64,000 bases of DNA, taken from NCBI RefSeq assembly GCF_900100735.1, contig NZ_FNCJ01000003.1:372001-436000 (forward strand), written 5' to 3'. This stretch comes from Paraburkholderia phenazinium (GTDB lineage Bacteria > Pseudomonadota > Gammaproteobacteria > Burkholderiales > Burkholderiaceae). The notes under the pieces were generated by a model. The model ran no database searches. It was not told the DNA's origin and was given only the letters and a program-made list of their open reading frames with translations. How positions within the stretch are numbered: the stretch's first letter is position 1; every line of letters starts with the position of its first letter. Of the stretch, positions 45,417 through 56,457 are shown piece by piece. Made by a program: the position numbers and the translations under genes.

Positions 45417-46619
45417 ATGAAAGCTGAAGTATTCGTTGCCCGTCAGCCGATACTCGATCGGAACGGCGTCACCGTCGCGCAGGAACTGTTGTTCCGGGAG
45501 ACCGGCAAGGATGCAGCCCAGGTTCAGGACGATTACGCGGCCACCGCTGCTGTGGTCGAGCGCACCGTAGGCGTGTTTGGTATTGAACACGTGCTCGGTC
45601 ATGGCGATGGTTTCCTGAACTGCACGGGCGATTTCCTCCATTTCGGCAGTGTCGATGTTCTGCCCGCAGCGCGTTTTGTGCTTGAAATTCTTGAAGGAAC
45701 CGCGCTCACCGCCGAACTGGGCGAGCGCTGCGACGAATTGCGCCATGCGGGCTTTCGCATCGCACTCGACCATGTGCGTTCCATTAGCTCGCAGACTGAG
45801 CGTTTTCTGCCGCACGTCGATATCGTCAAGCTCGACTGGCCGTACATCGCAACCGACGAACGCAGCCATGTCGTCGAGGACTGCCGGCGTCACGGAAAAC
45901 GGGTGCTCGCGCAAAAGGTCGAAGACCGGACCGATCATGCCGCAGCAATGCTCGCCGGATGCGACCTGTTTCAGGGCTTCTACTTTGCACGGCCACAGCT
46001 GCTGACTGCCAGCAGAACACCCTCCCGGTTCGCGGCGGTCTTCCGGGTGCTCGAACTGCTGCGGGAAGACGCAGGCAGCGGGCCGCTGGAGGAGGCGCTC
46101 AAACATGCGCCCGCCCTCGTCATTCAACTGCTGCGGCTTGCCAACAATGCAAGCCAGCGGCGCTGGCGCCACGCCCCCATCACGTCGATCGGACAAGCGG
46201 TGGCGGCGGTCGGCAGCAAAACCTTGATGTTGTGGTGCTGCCTGTTGCTGTATGGCAATCCGGCGGACCTGCAATTCGGCCGCAGTCCGCTGGCGCAGCT
46301 CGTAGAGCAAAGGGCGAACTTCATGGAGCGGGCGGCCACGGAACTCGCGCCGGAGGATGACGGCTTCCACGAAGCGGCGTGGCTCGCCGGGCTGCTGTCG
46401 CTCGCGTATGTTCCTTGCGGCGTCACGGCCGAAGTGTTTTTCGCCGACATGCCGATCGACGCCGTCATCCAGCAGGCCATCCTCGGACACGAAGGCGTGC
46501 TGGGTACCCTGCTCGCGATTGCCGAGCATCTGGAACAAGGGCAGTTTGACGCCGCATACCAGCAAGCGGGTGCGCTCGGCACGGAGTTCGCCGTAAAGCT
46601 GCCGGGTCTGGTCCTGTGA
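45417..46619 (+). CDS. EAL-HDOD (YuxH-type) signalling protein
   Basis: A 400-residue protein with an N-terminal degenerate EAL domain (VFVARQPILDRNGVTVAQELLFRETG) and a C-terminal HDOD domain (EEALKHAPALVIQLLRLANNA, ITSIGQAVAAVGSKTLMLWCCLLLY). The E-A-L signature reads Q-E-L-L, and the D-D-F-G region reads LDHVRS, so it is probably inactive as a c-di-GMP phosphodiesterase. YuxH-like proteins act as protein-interaction hubs in chemotaxis, twitching or stress circuits. The start at 45417 (MKAEVFVARQPILD) is the family N-terminus. It stands alone on the plus strand. Confidence 0.88.
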   Translation: MKAEVFVARQPILDRNGVTVAQELLFRETGKDAAQVQDDYAATAAVVERTVGVFGIEHVLGHGDGFLNCTGDFLHFGSVDVLPAARFVLEILEGTALTAELGERCDELRHAGFRIALDHVRSISSQTERFLPHVDIVKLDWPYIATDERSHVVEDCRRHGKRVLAQKVEDRTDHAAAMLAGCDLFQGFYFARPQLLTASRTPSRFAAVFRVLELLREDAGSGPLEEALKHAPALVIQLLRLANNASQRRWRHAPITSIGQAVAAVGSKTLMLWCCLLLYGNPADLQFGRSPLAQLVEQRANFMERAATELAPEDDGFHEAAWLAGLLSLAYVPCGVTAEVFFADMPIDAVIQQAILGHEGVLGTLLAIAEHLEQGQFDAAYQQAGALGTEFAVKLPGLVL

Positions 46620-46742
46620 GCTGAACAAGCAGGTCGGGTGTGCGCCTGGCGGCGGACATAAGCCCGGCTCATCGGCGGCGTCGTGATACTCAAGCTGACG
46701 CCACAAGTGCTGGTGGGATGAGCGCGGCCAGCTCATGCTGGC

Positions 46743-47204
46743 CTAAACATGCCCCTTGTAGGCCGTGAGCGGTTGCCCGATGCGCGCGCCCATCTCCGCG
46801 CCGAGCGCCTGCAGGCCGCTCAGCGGCCGCACCATCACTTCGAAATCGACGATCCTGCCGGTCTCGTCGAAGCGGATGAAGTCGATCCCTTTGAGGTTCT
46901 TGTCGCCAACCCGCGCACTGAACTCGAGCACGACACTCAGGCCGTCATCCGAGGCGAGCTGGCGATGGTAGGTGAAGTCCTCGAATACCTGCAGGACGGT
47001 TTTCAGCGCCAGTTCCAGCGCAGGCGCCGAATGATACGGCGTGAACGCCATGGGCGAACGGAATACGACCTCCGGGTGCGTAATCGCGCCAAGACCGCCG
47101 AGATCGCGGCGCTCGATCATCGCATGCCACTTCGCAAGCGACGGCGCGACTGCAGGATGCAAGCCGGCAGGTGGGGACGAGTGGCTCTGGGTAGTAGTCA
47201 ACAT
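46743..47204 (-). CDS. SnoaL/NTF2-like protein
   Basis: A 153-residue cone-shaped NTF2-fold protein (LAKWHAMIERRDLGGLGAITHPEVVFRSPMA; DFIRFDETGRIVDFEVMVRPLSGLQALGAEMGARI). The C-terminal part matches the SnoaL-like cyclase/isomerase group. It follows fadH by 60 bases on the same strand and probably shares its PadR-controlled transcript. The catalytic role is unknown. Confidence 0.85.
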   Translation of the reverse strand: MLTTTQSHSSPPAGLHPAVAPSLAKWHAMIERRDLGGLGAITHPEVVFRSPMAFTPYHSAPALELALKTVLQVFEDFTYHRQLASDDGLSVVLEFSARVGDKNLKGIDFIRFDETGRIVDFEVMVRPLSGLQALGAEMGARIGQPLTAYKGHV

Positions 47205-47264
47205 GCTCTCCTCGTGGAATCTGGATTCAACGGCCGGGCAATGATGTTCAGCGTAACCGCGACT

Positions 47265-49301
<2,037 letters not shown>

Positions 49302-49304
49302 TTA

Positions 49305-49318
49305 TGCAACCAGTTGCA
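49305..49318. promoter_or_regulatory. PadR-type operator, fadH side
   Basis: TGCAAC-CA-GTTGCA, a perfect 6-bp-arm palindrome. It is 19 bases before the fadH ATG and matches the core of the larger palindrome 41 bases away. Confidence 0.65.
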
Positions 49319-49341
49319 CGGATACTAGCTCGCAGTCGTCG

Positions 49342-49363
49342 TTAATGCAACTGGTTGCATTAA
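49342..49363. promoter_or_regulatory. PadR-type operator, perfect 22-bp palindrome
   Basis: Ten-base perfect arms (TTAATGCAAC / GTTGCATTAA) around TG. The ATGCAAC..GTTGCAT core is very close to the ATGTAAC..GTTACAT sites reported for PadR-family regulators. It lies between fadH and the padR-like gene, and the centres of the two sites are four helical turns apart. This fits cooperative binding and shared repression of fadH and autorepression. Confidence 0.7.
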
Positions 49364-49442
49364 ATTTCCCGGTGGAGGATCCTGTGTCCCCAATATGGCA
49401 AGATGCGCGTATTCCTGTGGCCTCCGCTGATTCGATTTCGAC

Positions 49443-49982
49443 ATGTCCCTGCCTCATGCACTGCTCACCTCGCTTGCCGAACGCCCCGGCTCCGGTTCTG
49501 AACTGGCGAGCCGCTTCGACCGCTCGATCGGCTATTTCTGGCACGCCACCCATCAGCAGATCTATCGCGAGCTAGGCCGTCTGGAGGAAGCGGGCTGGAT
49601 TGAGTCGCTGCCTGCCGAGTCGGGGCGTGGCCGCAAGCGTGCCTACCGGATCCTGCCGGCCGGCAAAAAGGAACTGCGGCGCTGGATTGCCGAAAGCGAG
49701 AACCCGACGCCGCTACGCGACGAGTTGATGGTGCGGTTGCGCGCGGAGGCGGTACTCGGTCCTGCTGGCCTGGAGGCGGAAATCGAGCGGCGCCTCGCGC
49801 TGCATCAGGAGAAACTCGACCTGTACCGCGAAATCGAGGCACGCGATTTCCCGGAGGATCCCGCATCGCGAACCGCGCGCCTTCAGCATCTGGTGCTTAA
49901 GGCCGGCATCGCGCAGGAGCAGTTCTGGGTCGAGTTCTCCCGCGAGGCGCTCGACATATTGGGTCCATCGAAGCGGAAATGA
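49443..49982 (+). CDS. PadR-family transcriptional regulator
   Basis: A 179-residue regulator. The winged helix reads HALLTSLAERPGSGSELASRFDRSIGYFWHATHQQIYRELGRLEEAGWIES, with the basic wing SGRGRKRAYRILPAGKKELRRW. The C-terminal Vir-type helical dimerisation domain follows (LEAEIERRLALHQEKLDLYREIEARDFP). It is divergent from fadH with 156 bases between the two starts, which contain two PadR-like palindromes. The ligand is probably an acyl-CoA or aromatic acid, by analogy only. No strong ribosome-binding site precedes the ATG. Confidence 0.9.
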   Translation: MSLPHALLTSLAERPGSGSELASRFDRSIGYFWHATHQQIYRELGRLEEAGWIESLPAESGRGRKRAYRILPAGKKELRRWIAESENPTPLRDELMVRLRAEAVLGPAGLEAEIERRLALHQEKLDLYREIEARDFPEDPASRTARLQHLVLKAGIAQEQFWVEFSREALDILGPSKRK

Positions 49983-50588
49983 TGGTGTGACGGCAAGCGC
50001 GGTTGTGCGGCTCGCGTTTGCGCTGAGGTTTCGATGCAAACGTGCGTCCTGGACTTGGCGGTTGCATGCACGGCTCTCGCGAAATTTTTTCGCCCGCGCT
50101 TGACAGCGCCTACATGAGCAACTAATCTCTACACGCTGCTTAGCTCAGCGGCCGTAAGCGTTTAACGTCAACCAACGCGCAACATCGATCCCGGGTGAAT
50201 TTTTTCGCCTTTGGGTCGTCTGCGCATGAGGTTGACGAAAATGTCTTGCCAGTCTTACCCACTCCTTCATCGGCTTCCAGCAAGCCATCTCCCAGGTACT
50301 CCGCTTTCTGCCGGCGCGCAATTCGCCTGGCGGATGCCTTTGCCTGCTTCGTTCCCGCGCCGTTTCGCCAAAACTGCCTGCAAATGGCGCGGCGTTTCGC
50401 GTCTGCCGCACTGCCCTCCAGCAAGCATCGCAGCAAGCTGCGCGTCTGCCCTGCACAGCGGCTTCGATCCTGCTTGCAGGCGAAGCAAGCGTGGTGATTC
50501 CGATGAAATTGGCAATTAAATAAGCAGTCCTAGGTAGATTCCACTCCGAAAATACCATTCGGAATAACTCTATTAAACAGGTGAAACC
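49983..50588. other. Gap with no recognisable gene
   Basis: About 600 bases. Several short frames exist on both strands between 50140 and 50600, but none has a family resemblance, a ribosome-binding site or consistent composition. The last 80 bases are AT-richer and may hold the promoter of the VOC gene. Confidence 0.5.
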
Positions 50589-51002
50589 TTGAAACTCAAC
50601 CATCTTAGCTTTCCCTCGTCCGACGTCGAAGCGACGGCCGCATTCTTCGAGCGTTACCTTGAATGCAAGGTCGCACCGGCTGGAAGCGGCCGCTTCCTGT
50701 CACGTCCCGACTTCGACATTGTTATCGAACACGCCGAAGGTCGCGTCGACGAATGGCCCAGGAATTTCCACATTGGAATCGAGCTCCCGGCAGTCGACGA
50801 CGTACAGGCCATGTACGAGCGTTTCGTGGCGGAAGGGATCAGAATGGAGACCCAACTGCTCAAACATCCGCGGGGCTCGCGGTTCTTCTGCTGGATTCCC
50901 GGCGGCTTCTTGCTGGAGGTCAACACGCGCGCGGACGTCGCGGAGCGTTATCGTCCGATGTTCGCGGGCGGCCAGACGCTGAGCGCTGACTCCTCGCAAT
51001 AA
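50589..51002 (+). CDS. VOC-superfamily (glyoxalase-like) protein
   Basis: A 137-residue VOC-fold protein beginning at a TTG behind AGGTGAAACC. KLNHLSFPSSDVEATAAFFERYLEC is the standard first beta-alpha-beta unit, and SRFFCWIPGGFLLEVNTR gives the last strand with the metal-ligand Glu. H5 region, His in FHIGIEL and the final Glu could bind a metal. Members act as glyoxalases, dioxygenases or resistance proteins; nothing here fixes the substrate. It stands alone. Confidence 0.85.
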   Translation: MKLNHLSFPSSDVEATAAFFERYLECKVAPAGSGRFLSRPDFDIVIEHAEGRVDEWPRNFHIGIELPAVDDVQAMYERFVAEGIRMETQLLKHPRGSRFFCWIPGGFLLEVNTRADVAERYRPMFAGGQTLSADSSQ

Positions 51003-51282
51003 CGCGGGAACCACGGGCGCTCGATAGCGCCCGTGCAAGCCCGTGTCGATACGTGCAACTTGCCCCGCTCACCGTCGCCGTATCGCGAGGCAACGAAGCG
51101 GGCCACTGACGCATGCAGATAAGCGCGGCACATAGGGTTGGAGTTAGCGCCGGGTTGCGTCTATCCTTGTTTCACCGCCTCGCCGCCCACCGCGCCTTGA
51201 TGCATTTCGCGCTGAGCGTAGCCGCCGCGGCGCTTGCAAGGTTCACGCCTCGCAGGCTAAACCTCAGAACGGAGAAAACCAA

Positions 51283-51738
51283 ATGACAGTTTCGATCTCG
51301 CGTCGCGCTCTCATGCTTCTCGCCGGCCTCGCGCTCGCAGGCACCGTCTCGCTCGCGCAAGCGGCGCCTGTCGCCTTTACCGTCCCGCTCACCGGCGACC
51401 AGCAGGTGCCGCCGGTCCAGACTCCCGGCAACGGCACGGCCAACCTGACCTACGACCCAAGCACACGGATCGTCACGTGGAATATCACCTTCAGCGGCCT
51501 CTCCAGTGACGCCACCATGGCACACTTTCACGGTCCCGCTCCGGCCGGTAAAAATGCCGGAGTAAAAGTCTGGATCTCGCAGAAAGGCACGATGTCGGTG
51601 ACCAGTCCGCTCAGCGGTCAGGCCACGCTATCGCCTGAAGAGGCACAGGAATTCATCGCTGGCGACATGTATATCAACGTGCATACGAAGACCAACCCGG
51701 GCGGCGAAATCCGCGGTCAGGTCGTGCCACCTAAATGA
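51283..51738 (+). CDS. Secreted CHRD-domain protein
   Basis: A 151-residue protein with a Sec signal peptide (RRALMLLAGLALAGTVSLAQA) and a single CHRD domain: FTVPLTGDQQVPPVQTPGNGTANLTYDPSTRIVTWNITFSGL, then MAHFHGPAPAGKNAGVKVWI and YINVHTKTNPGGEIRGQV. CHRD domains were first seen in chordin; bacterial ones are periplasmic or extracellular and of unknown role. A GGAG ribosome-binding site precedes the ATG. Confidence 0.9.
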   Translation: MTVSISRRALMLLAGLALAGTVSLAQAAPVAFTVPLTGDQQVPPVQTPGNGTANLTYDPSTRIVTWNITFSGLSSDATMAHFHGPAPAGKNAGVKVWISQKGTMSVTSPLSGQATLSPEEAQEFIAGDMYINVHTKTNPGGEIRGQVVPPK

Positions 51739-51804
51739 AACTTAGGGAGACTAAGAGCAGTTGATAGCCATTGAAAGCAACTGACCTGATACGTCGCTGC
51801 GTCC

Positions 51805-52506
51805 TCACAGATAAGCGGCGAGCAACATCACCGCGATCGCGCCGGCTATCAGCATCAGCAGCGCCAGCCACGCTGGCGTCTGCCGCGGCGCGGCGACCGA
51901 TGCGGGCAAGGGCTTGTAGCCGGTCAGCATCGGCCGTACCAGGTTGTGGCCCTTCACTAGCGCATAGAGCGTGATCACCAGCACGTGCATTGCGACGGCT
52001 GCGAGCAGCACGTCCCACACCACCGCATGCAGCGTCGAAATGGCATTGGCGATCCAGGCGGGCACCCATTCGCTTAACGGGCCTTCGTCGGCCACTTCGT
52101 TGTAGACGTAGAGACCGCTCAGCGTTTCCAGCAACAGCAACGCGAGCAGCAGCAACACCATCCAGCCGCCCGCCGCATTGTGGCCCACCTGGTCGTCCGG
52201 TTCACGGCGAAACAGATGCCGCAGATGTCGCAAGGCCGCTGCTGGCGAGGCGACGAAACTGCCGAAGCGCGCCGTCTCGCTGCCGAAGCAGCCCCACAGC
52301 ACACGAAACAGCAACAACGCCAGCAGCGCCTCGCCTATGCGCACGTGCCAGTCGATCCAGTTGAGCTTGAGCGTCGCATAAGCCGAGGCGACCAGCACCA
52401 CCACCAGCCAGTGAAACAGGCGGGTCGGCGCATCCCACACAAGCACCCGGCGGCGCACGGGTGGCTCCCCATGCACCGGCGGCGGAACAGGATCGTCAGC
52501 GTTCAT
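51805..52506 (-). CDS. Cytochrome b561-type membrane protein
   Basis: A 233-residue diheme b-type cytochrome with four to five membrane spans. VWDAPTRLFHWLVVVLVASAY carries the first His, DWHVRIGEALLALLLFRVLWG the second, VGHNAAGGWMVLLLLALLLL and STLHAVVWDVLLAAVAMHVLVI the others. It resembles the Ni/Fe-hydrogenase-type b subunit group, which transfers electrons between quinol and periplasmic carriers. No soluble partner gene adjoins it; the nearest c-type cytochrome is at 42242. Confidence 0.88.
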   Translation of the reverse strand: MNADDPVPPPVHGEPPVRRRVLVWDAPTRLFHWLVVVLVASAYATLKLNWIDWHVRIGEALLALLLFRVLWGCFGSETARFGSFVASPAAALRHLRHLFRREPDDQVGHNAAGGWMVLLLLALLLLETLSGLYVYNEVADEGPLSEWVPAWIANAISTLHAVVWDVLLAAVAMHVLVITLYALVKGHNLVRPMLTGYKPLPASVAAPRQTPAWLALLMLIAGAIAVMLLAAYL

Positions 52507-52557
52507 AGGTCGCGCCCTGGCAAACGAGACAGCATCCGGACGAGGTTTGCAACTAGT

Positions 52558-53880
52558 CTAGAACAGATACAAACCCGCAATGAACACGGCACCCGAGAAC
52601 AACAGCGCCGTGACGCAATAGCCCATGATGTCGCGTACGCCAAGGCCGGCAATCGCCAGCGCCGGCAGCGCCCAGAACGGTTGCGCCATGTTGGTCCAGG
52701 CCTCGCCGTAGGCGATCGCCATCGCCGATTTGCCGAGGTCGGCGTGCAATGCCTGAGCCGCCGGCATCACAAAGGGCCCCTGCACCACCCAATGGCCGCC
52801 GCCGCTCGGCACCGCGAAATTGATGACCGCGGAACTGAGGAACGCGAGCAGCGGGAAGGTATGCACATTGGCAATTTCCACGAACCACGTGGTGATGATG
52901 CCGGCCAGCCCCGAATGATCCATCAGCGCCTGAATCCCGGCGTAAAACGGAAACTGGATCATGATGGCGGAGGCGCCCTTCGCTGCGGCGCCGACCGCTC
53001 GCGCATACGCCATCGGCGTCTTGTGCAGCACCATGCCGGCGGCGAGGAACACCAGGTTCACCGTGTCGATATCGAGCGTAAACCCCTTCTGGACCGTACG
53101 CACCACCAGATACGCCGCGCACACCAGGGCGACCAGTAGCGCCAGAACGCGGCTCTCCTCGATCCGCTCGGCGAGCGTCGCATTGGCCGGCAGCGTGCGT
53201 TCGACCGAAGGCGGCTCTTCGAGCAGCGCCGGGTCCACCGCCACCACGTCTTCAGGCTTGGGCATCATCAGCCGCGCGAGAATCGGCAGCAGCAGGATCA
53301 GTCCAAACGTGATGAAGGCGTTGTAGCCGGTGAAAATCGTATGCGACACCGGAATCAGCCCAATGGTCTTTTCCATCGGATTGCCCTTGGTGGCAGCCAC
53401 CAGCGGCACCGAGCCGGACAGGCCGCCGTGCCACGTCAGGAAGCCCATATACGCACAGGCCACCAGCAGACGGTAATCGGTGCCCTTGACTCGCCGCGCC
53501 ACTTCGCGCGCCAGCATCGCGCCGAGCACGAGGCCGAAGCCCCAATTGATGGCGCATGCCACCGCCCCGCAAAACGCCACCAGCATCACGCCCTGCGCGG
53601 GCGTGCGGGCCGAACTGGCCAGTCCCACCAGCAGGCGTTTGACCGGACCTGAACTGGCGAGTGCATGGCCGGTGACGAGAATCATCGCCATCTGCATCGA
53701 GAACGCCAGCAGATTCCAGAAGCCGCCGCCCCACATGACGACCAGTTCCGCCGGCGCCTTGGGCGTCAACCCAAACGCGAGCGCGAAGGTCGCAATGGTC
53801 AGGAAAATCGCGAAGATTAAAGGGTCAGGCAGGACGCGATGCACCACCTGCGTGAAAAAGCTCGAGATACGCTGAATCAA
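52558..53880 (-). CDS. atoE: Short-chain fatty acid transporter
   Basis: A 440-residue carrier with about 10-12 membrane spans. TTG at 53880 has GAGGAG seven bases upstream and gives the family start (IQRISSFFTQVVHRVLPDPLIFAIFLT). Other typical segments are WGGGFWNLLAFSMQMAMILVTGHALA, WHGGLSGSVPLVAAT, FPFYAGIQALMDHSGLAG and PSGGGHWVVQGPFVMPAA. AtoE proteins import acetoacetate or butyrate. A link with the adc/bdhA operon 16 kb away is plausible but not shown. Confidence 0.92.
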   Translation of the reverse strand: MIQRISSFFTQVVHRVLPDPLIFAIFLTIATFALAFGLTPKAPAELVVMWGGGFWNLLAFSMQMAMILVTGHALASSGPVKRLLVGLASSARTPAQGVMLVAFCGAVACAINWGFGLVLGAMLAREVARRVKGTDYRLLVACAYMGFLTWHGGLSGSVPLVAATKGNPMEKTIGLIPVSHTIFTGYNAFITFGLILLLPILARLMMPKPEDVVAVDPALLEEPPSVERTLPANATLAERIEESRVLALLVALVCAAYLVVRTVQKGFTLDIDTVNLVFLAAGMVLHKTPMAYARAVGAAAKGASAIMIQFPFYAGIQALMDHSGLAGIITTWFVEIANVHTFPLLAFLSSAVINFAVPSGGGHWVVQGPFVMPAAQALHADLGKSAMAIAYGEAWTNMAQPFWALPALAIAGLGVRDIMGYCVTALLFSGAVFIAGLYLF

Positions 53881-54093
53881 CTGTCTACTCCTCGTCACCA
53901 ATGATATTTTTAGTGGGCGCCGTGATGCGGCCTTCTGCCTTTTGTTGGCGGCCTTCCGATGGTGGCCTTCTGTCGAGCCCACTGCCCCGGCCGCGATTTT
54001 TGCATGAAACCCGGGGTTTTGCTGCGGCGCGGGCAAGCGCCTTCGCCGCGCCATTGGGATGGCGCGTCACGCAGACAACGAAGAGGGATGCGC

Positions 54094-55119
54094 CTAGATG
54101 GGGGTGGCGTGCGAGCGCCGGTAGTGAATATGCGCCGGCACCTGCAGCGACTCGGGATTCGCATTGCCCTCGAGCATCGCAAACACGGATCGCAAGCTAT
54201 GCTCGGCCAGTTGCCGGCTGTCCTGCACGATCGCGTCGATGGCAAGCGGCAGGCAATCGAGCAGTTGATGATCGTCGAACGACATCAACAGGTCAGGCGC
54301 CTGCGCCAGCTTGTGCGCCTCGCTCATGAACGACAGAACCCCTTCGAGCAAGGTGATCGAGCCGGTGAACAGCGCCTGCGGATAGCGCCCATGCGTGGCA
54401 AACCATTCCTGCATCAAGACGCGGCCGGATTCGCGCTGGAAGTCGCGCTCGTACACCCAGTCGCTCTGCTCGGCAAGACCATGCGCGGCCAGCGCCTGAC
54501 GGTAACCGGCGAGGCGATCGCGGCTTGCCGACACTTCCGGGCGGCCGCCGAAGTACACCACTTCGCTCGCGCCCTGCTTGAGCGCGTCGCCGACCAGCGT
54601 CGCGACGATTTCGGTGGCGTCCGTGACCACATACGGAATCTCGCTGTCGTCGACCCGGCGGTCGGCGAACACGAGCGGCAAGCGTTTTACCCACTTCTGA
54701 TAGCGCTCCGCTTCCGCCGTGCACGGCACCACCACGAGGCCGTCGACCTGATGCGAAACGAGGTGGGCGATCCCCTCGGTTTCGCGCACCGGGTCTTCAT
54801 CGCTCGTCACCACCACGAGCTGGCAGCGGTACTGCTCACGGCATTGCCATTCCATTGCCTGAGCCAGCGCGGAGTGTACGGAGTTTGTGATATCGGGAAT
54901 AACCAGGCCGATCGTATTGCTGCGGCGCGAACGCAACGCGCGGGCCGATTGCGAGGGCGTGAAATGATGCTCCTTCGCGACCTGCAGCACCCGTTCGACC
55001 GTGGCGGCGGAAATCCGGTAGCGTTCCGCATAGCCATTCAGCACCATGCTCGCGGTCGTGCGCGAAACGTTCGCGAGACGTGCGATGTCATCAATGGTCA
55101 GGCGCTCGAACTGGGTCAC
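54094..55119 (-). CDS. rbsR: LacI-family regulator of the ribose genes
   Basis: A 341-residue LacI/GalR regulator. GTG at 55119 has GAGG upstream. The helix-turn-helix reads LTIDDIARLANVSRTTASMVLNGYAERYRISAATVERV, followed by the hinge region FTPSQSARALRSRRSNTIGLVIPDI and a periplasmic-binding-protein-like sensor domain. It is the last gene behind rbsB, separated by 243 bases, and so is the likely ribose-responsive repressor of the set. The symbol is given on context. The serine-rich SMVLNGY differs slightly from the usual SxxLNG. Confidence 0.85.
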   Translation of the reverse strand: MTQFERLTIDDIARLANVSRTTASMVLNGYAERYRISAATVERVLQVAKEHHFTPSQSARALRSRRSNTIGLVIPDITNSVHSALAQAMEWQCREQYRCQLVVVTSDEDPVRETEGIAHLVSHQVDGLVVVPCTAEAERYQKWVKRLPLVFADRRVDDSEIPYVVTDATEIVATLVGDALKQGASEVVYFGGRPEVSASRDRLAGYRQALAAHGLAEQSDWVYERDFQRESGRVLMQEWFATHGRYPQALFTGSITLLEGVLSFMSEAHKLAQAPDLLMSFDDHQLLDCLPLAIDAIVQDSRQLAEHSLRSVFAMLEGNANPESLQVPAHIHYRRSHATPI

Positions 55120-55362
55120 GCTGGCTTCCTCGCGGCAGTAGGTCGACGCCCTCGCTTCATGCAAACCCGGCAGGCCCGGCAGCGGCTGCTGCGGCGAGCT
55201 GCCATCGGCCACGGGCCTATGCGGCATGCACCAGTCAGGTCGTGGCGGGAGGCGCCGCCACACCGGTCAACACCGGGTGGCGGGCGGCACTGCATCGACG
55301 TTGATTTCAGTGCCAGATGGTACTACGCGGATGAGCCGCTGAGAACTTGCAGTTTTTACAGG

Positions 55363-56319
55363 TTACTGCTTATAGAGGTTCAGCGGTACCGGGATGAACT
55401 TGTCCACGGCCTGGCCGTCGACCAGCTTCTTCGCCGTCTCTACGCCATACTGGCCGATCAGTTCCGGCTGCTGCTGCACGGTGGCCGCCATCGAGCCGGC
55501 CTTGACAGCGGCAATCGCGTCGTCGGTGGCGTCGAAGCCCACCACGGCCACGTTCTTCAGGCCAGCCGCCTGCAGCGCCTTCACCGCGCCGAGCGCCATC
55601 TCGTCGTTCTGCGCGAATACGCCCTGGATGTCCTTGTTGCTCTGGATGATGTTTTCCATCACCGACAAGCCCTTGGCGCGATCGAAATCAGCCGGCTGTT
55701 TGGTGACGATCTTCACGCCGCCCTTCGCCTCCACTTCGGTATCGAAGCCGGCGCCGCGCTCGTTCGCGGCCGACGAGCCCGGAATGCCCTGCAACTCGAC
55801 CACATGACCCTTGCCGCCCAGCTTGTCGACGAGGAAGTCCGCAGCCATCTTACCGCCGGCCTTGTTGTCCGAGGCGATATGCGAGCTGACCTCGGCGCCG
55901 TTCACGCTGCGGTCGAGCGAGATCACCTTGATGCCCTTGCCGGTGGCTTCCTTGACGACGTTGGCGACAGCCGACGAATCGGTCGGATTGATCAGGATCA
56001 CGCTGACCCTCTTCTGGATCAGGTCTTCGACGCTCGCCTGCTGTTTGGCCGGATCGTTTTGCGCGTCGACGGTGATGAGGGTCACGCCTTCCTTCTTCGC
56101 TTCGTCTTCGGCGCCCTTGCGCAGCGAGACGAAGAACGGGTTGTTGAGCGTCGAGATCGACAGGCCCACCGTCACGGCGCCGCCTGCGGCCGGTGCCGAG
56201 GCGTCGCTCGCAGGAGCGGCGGCGGTGGTGTCCGGGCCTTGCTTCGAACAGGCGGCCATGCCGACAACCAGCAAAGCAGCGACGAGTGGCGAAACCAGCG
56301 GGGAAATCATTTTCTTCAT
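55363..56319 (-). CDS. rbsB: Ribose ABC transporter substrate-binding protein
   Basis: A 318-residue periplasmic sugar-binding protein. The ATG at 56319 has AGGAG six bases upstream. The N-terminus ends in a lipobox-like MAAC, so it may be lipid-anchored. VTVGLSISTLNNPFFVSLRKGAEDEAKKEGVTLITVDAQNDPAKQ and GIPGSSAANERGAGF are typical of RbsB. It captures ribose and delivers it to RbsC/RbsA. A strong hairpin with a T tract separates it from rbsC. Confidence 0.93.
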   Translation of the reverse strand: MKKMISPLVSPLVAALLVVGMAACSKQGPDTTAAAPASDASAPAAGGAVTVGLSISTLNNPFFVSLRKGAEDEAKKEGVTLITVDAQNDPAKQQASVEDLIQKRVSVILINPTDSSAVANVVKEATGKGIKVISLDRSVNGAEVSSHIASDNKAGGKMAADFLVDKLGGKGHVVELQGIPGSSAANERGAGFDTEVEAKGGVKIVTKQPADFDRAKGLSVMENIIQSNKDIQGVFAQNDEMALGAVKALQAAGLKNVAVVGFDATDDAIAAVKAGSMAATVQQQPELIGQYGVETAKKLVDGQAVDKFIPVPLNLYKQ

Positions 56320-56396
56320 GGTCGTCTCCTGAGTCCTATCGGTAGAGTGTGACTGCATCATTTAGTCGTACTACGCGGCTTGCGCCGCTTCTGCGG

Positions 56397-56446
56397 TAAA
56401 AAAATCCTTGCGGCCGCTTCGTTGCAAGATGCGCCGAAGCGGCCGC
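56397..56446 (-). terminator. Terminator-like hairpin between rbsC and rbsB
   Basis: On the minus strand a 12-bp perfect stem (arms 56435-56446 and 56410-56421, GCGGCCGCTTCG type) with a 13-base loop is followed five bases later by a run of seven T. It has the form of an intrinsic terminator inside the operon, and could trim the transcript or protect the 3' end of the upstream mRNA. Confidence 0.65.
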
Positions 56447-56457
56447 GTAACCCGGTC

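Noticed and set aside
53959..56352. 797-residue plus-strand frame across lacI and rbsB
   Set aside because: Antisense to two well-supported genes and built of low-complexity His/Arg/Asp sequence.
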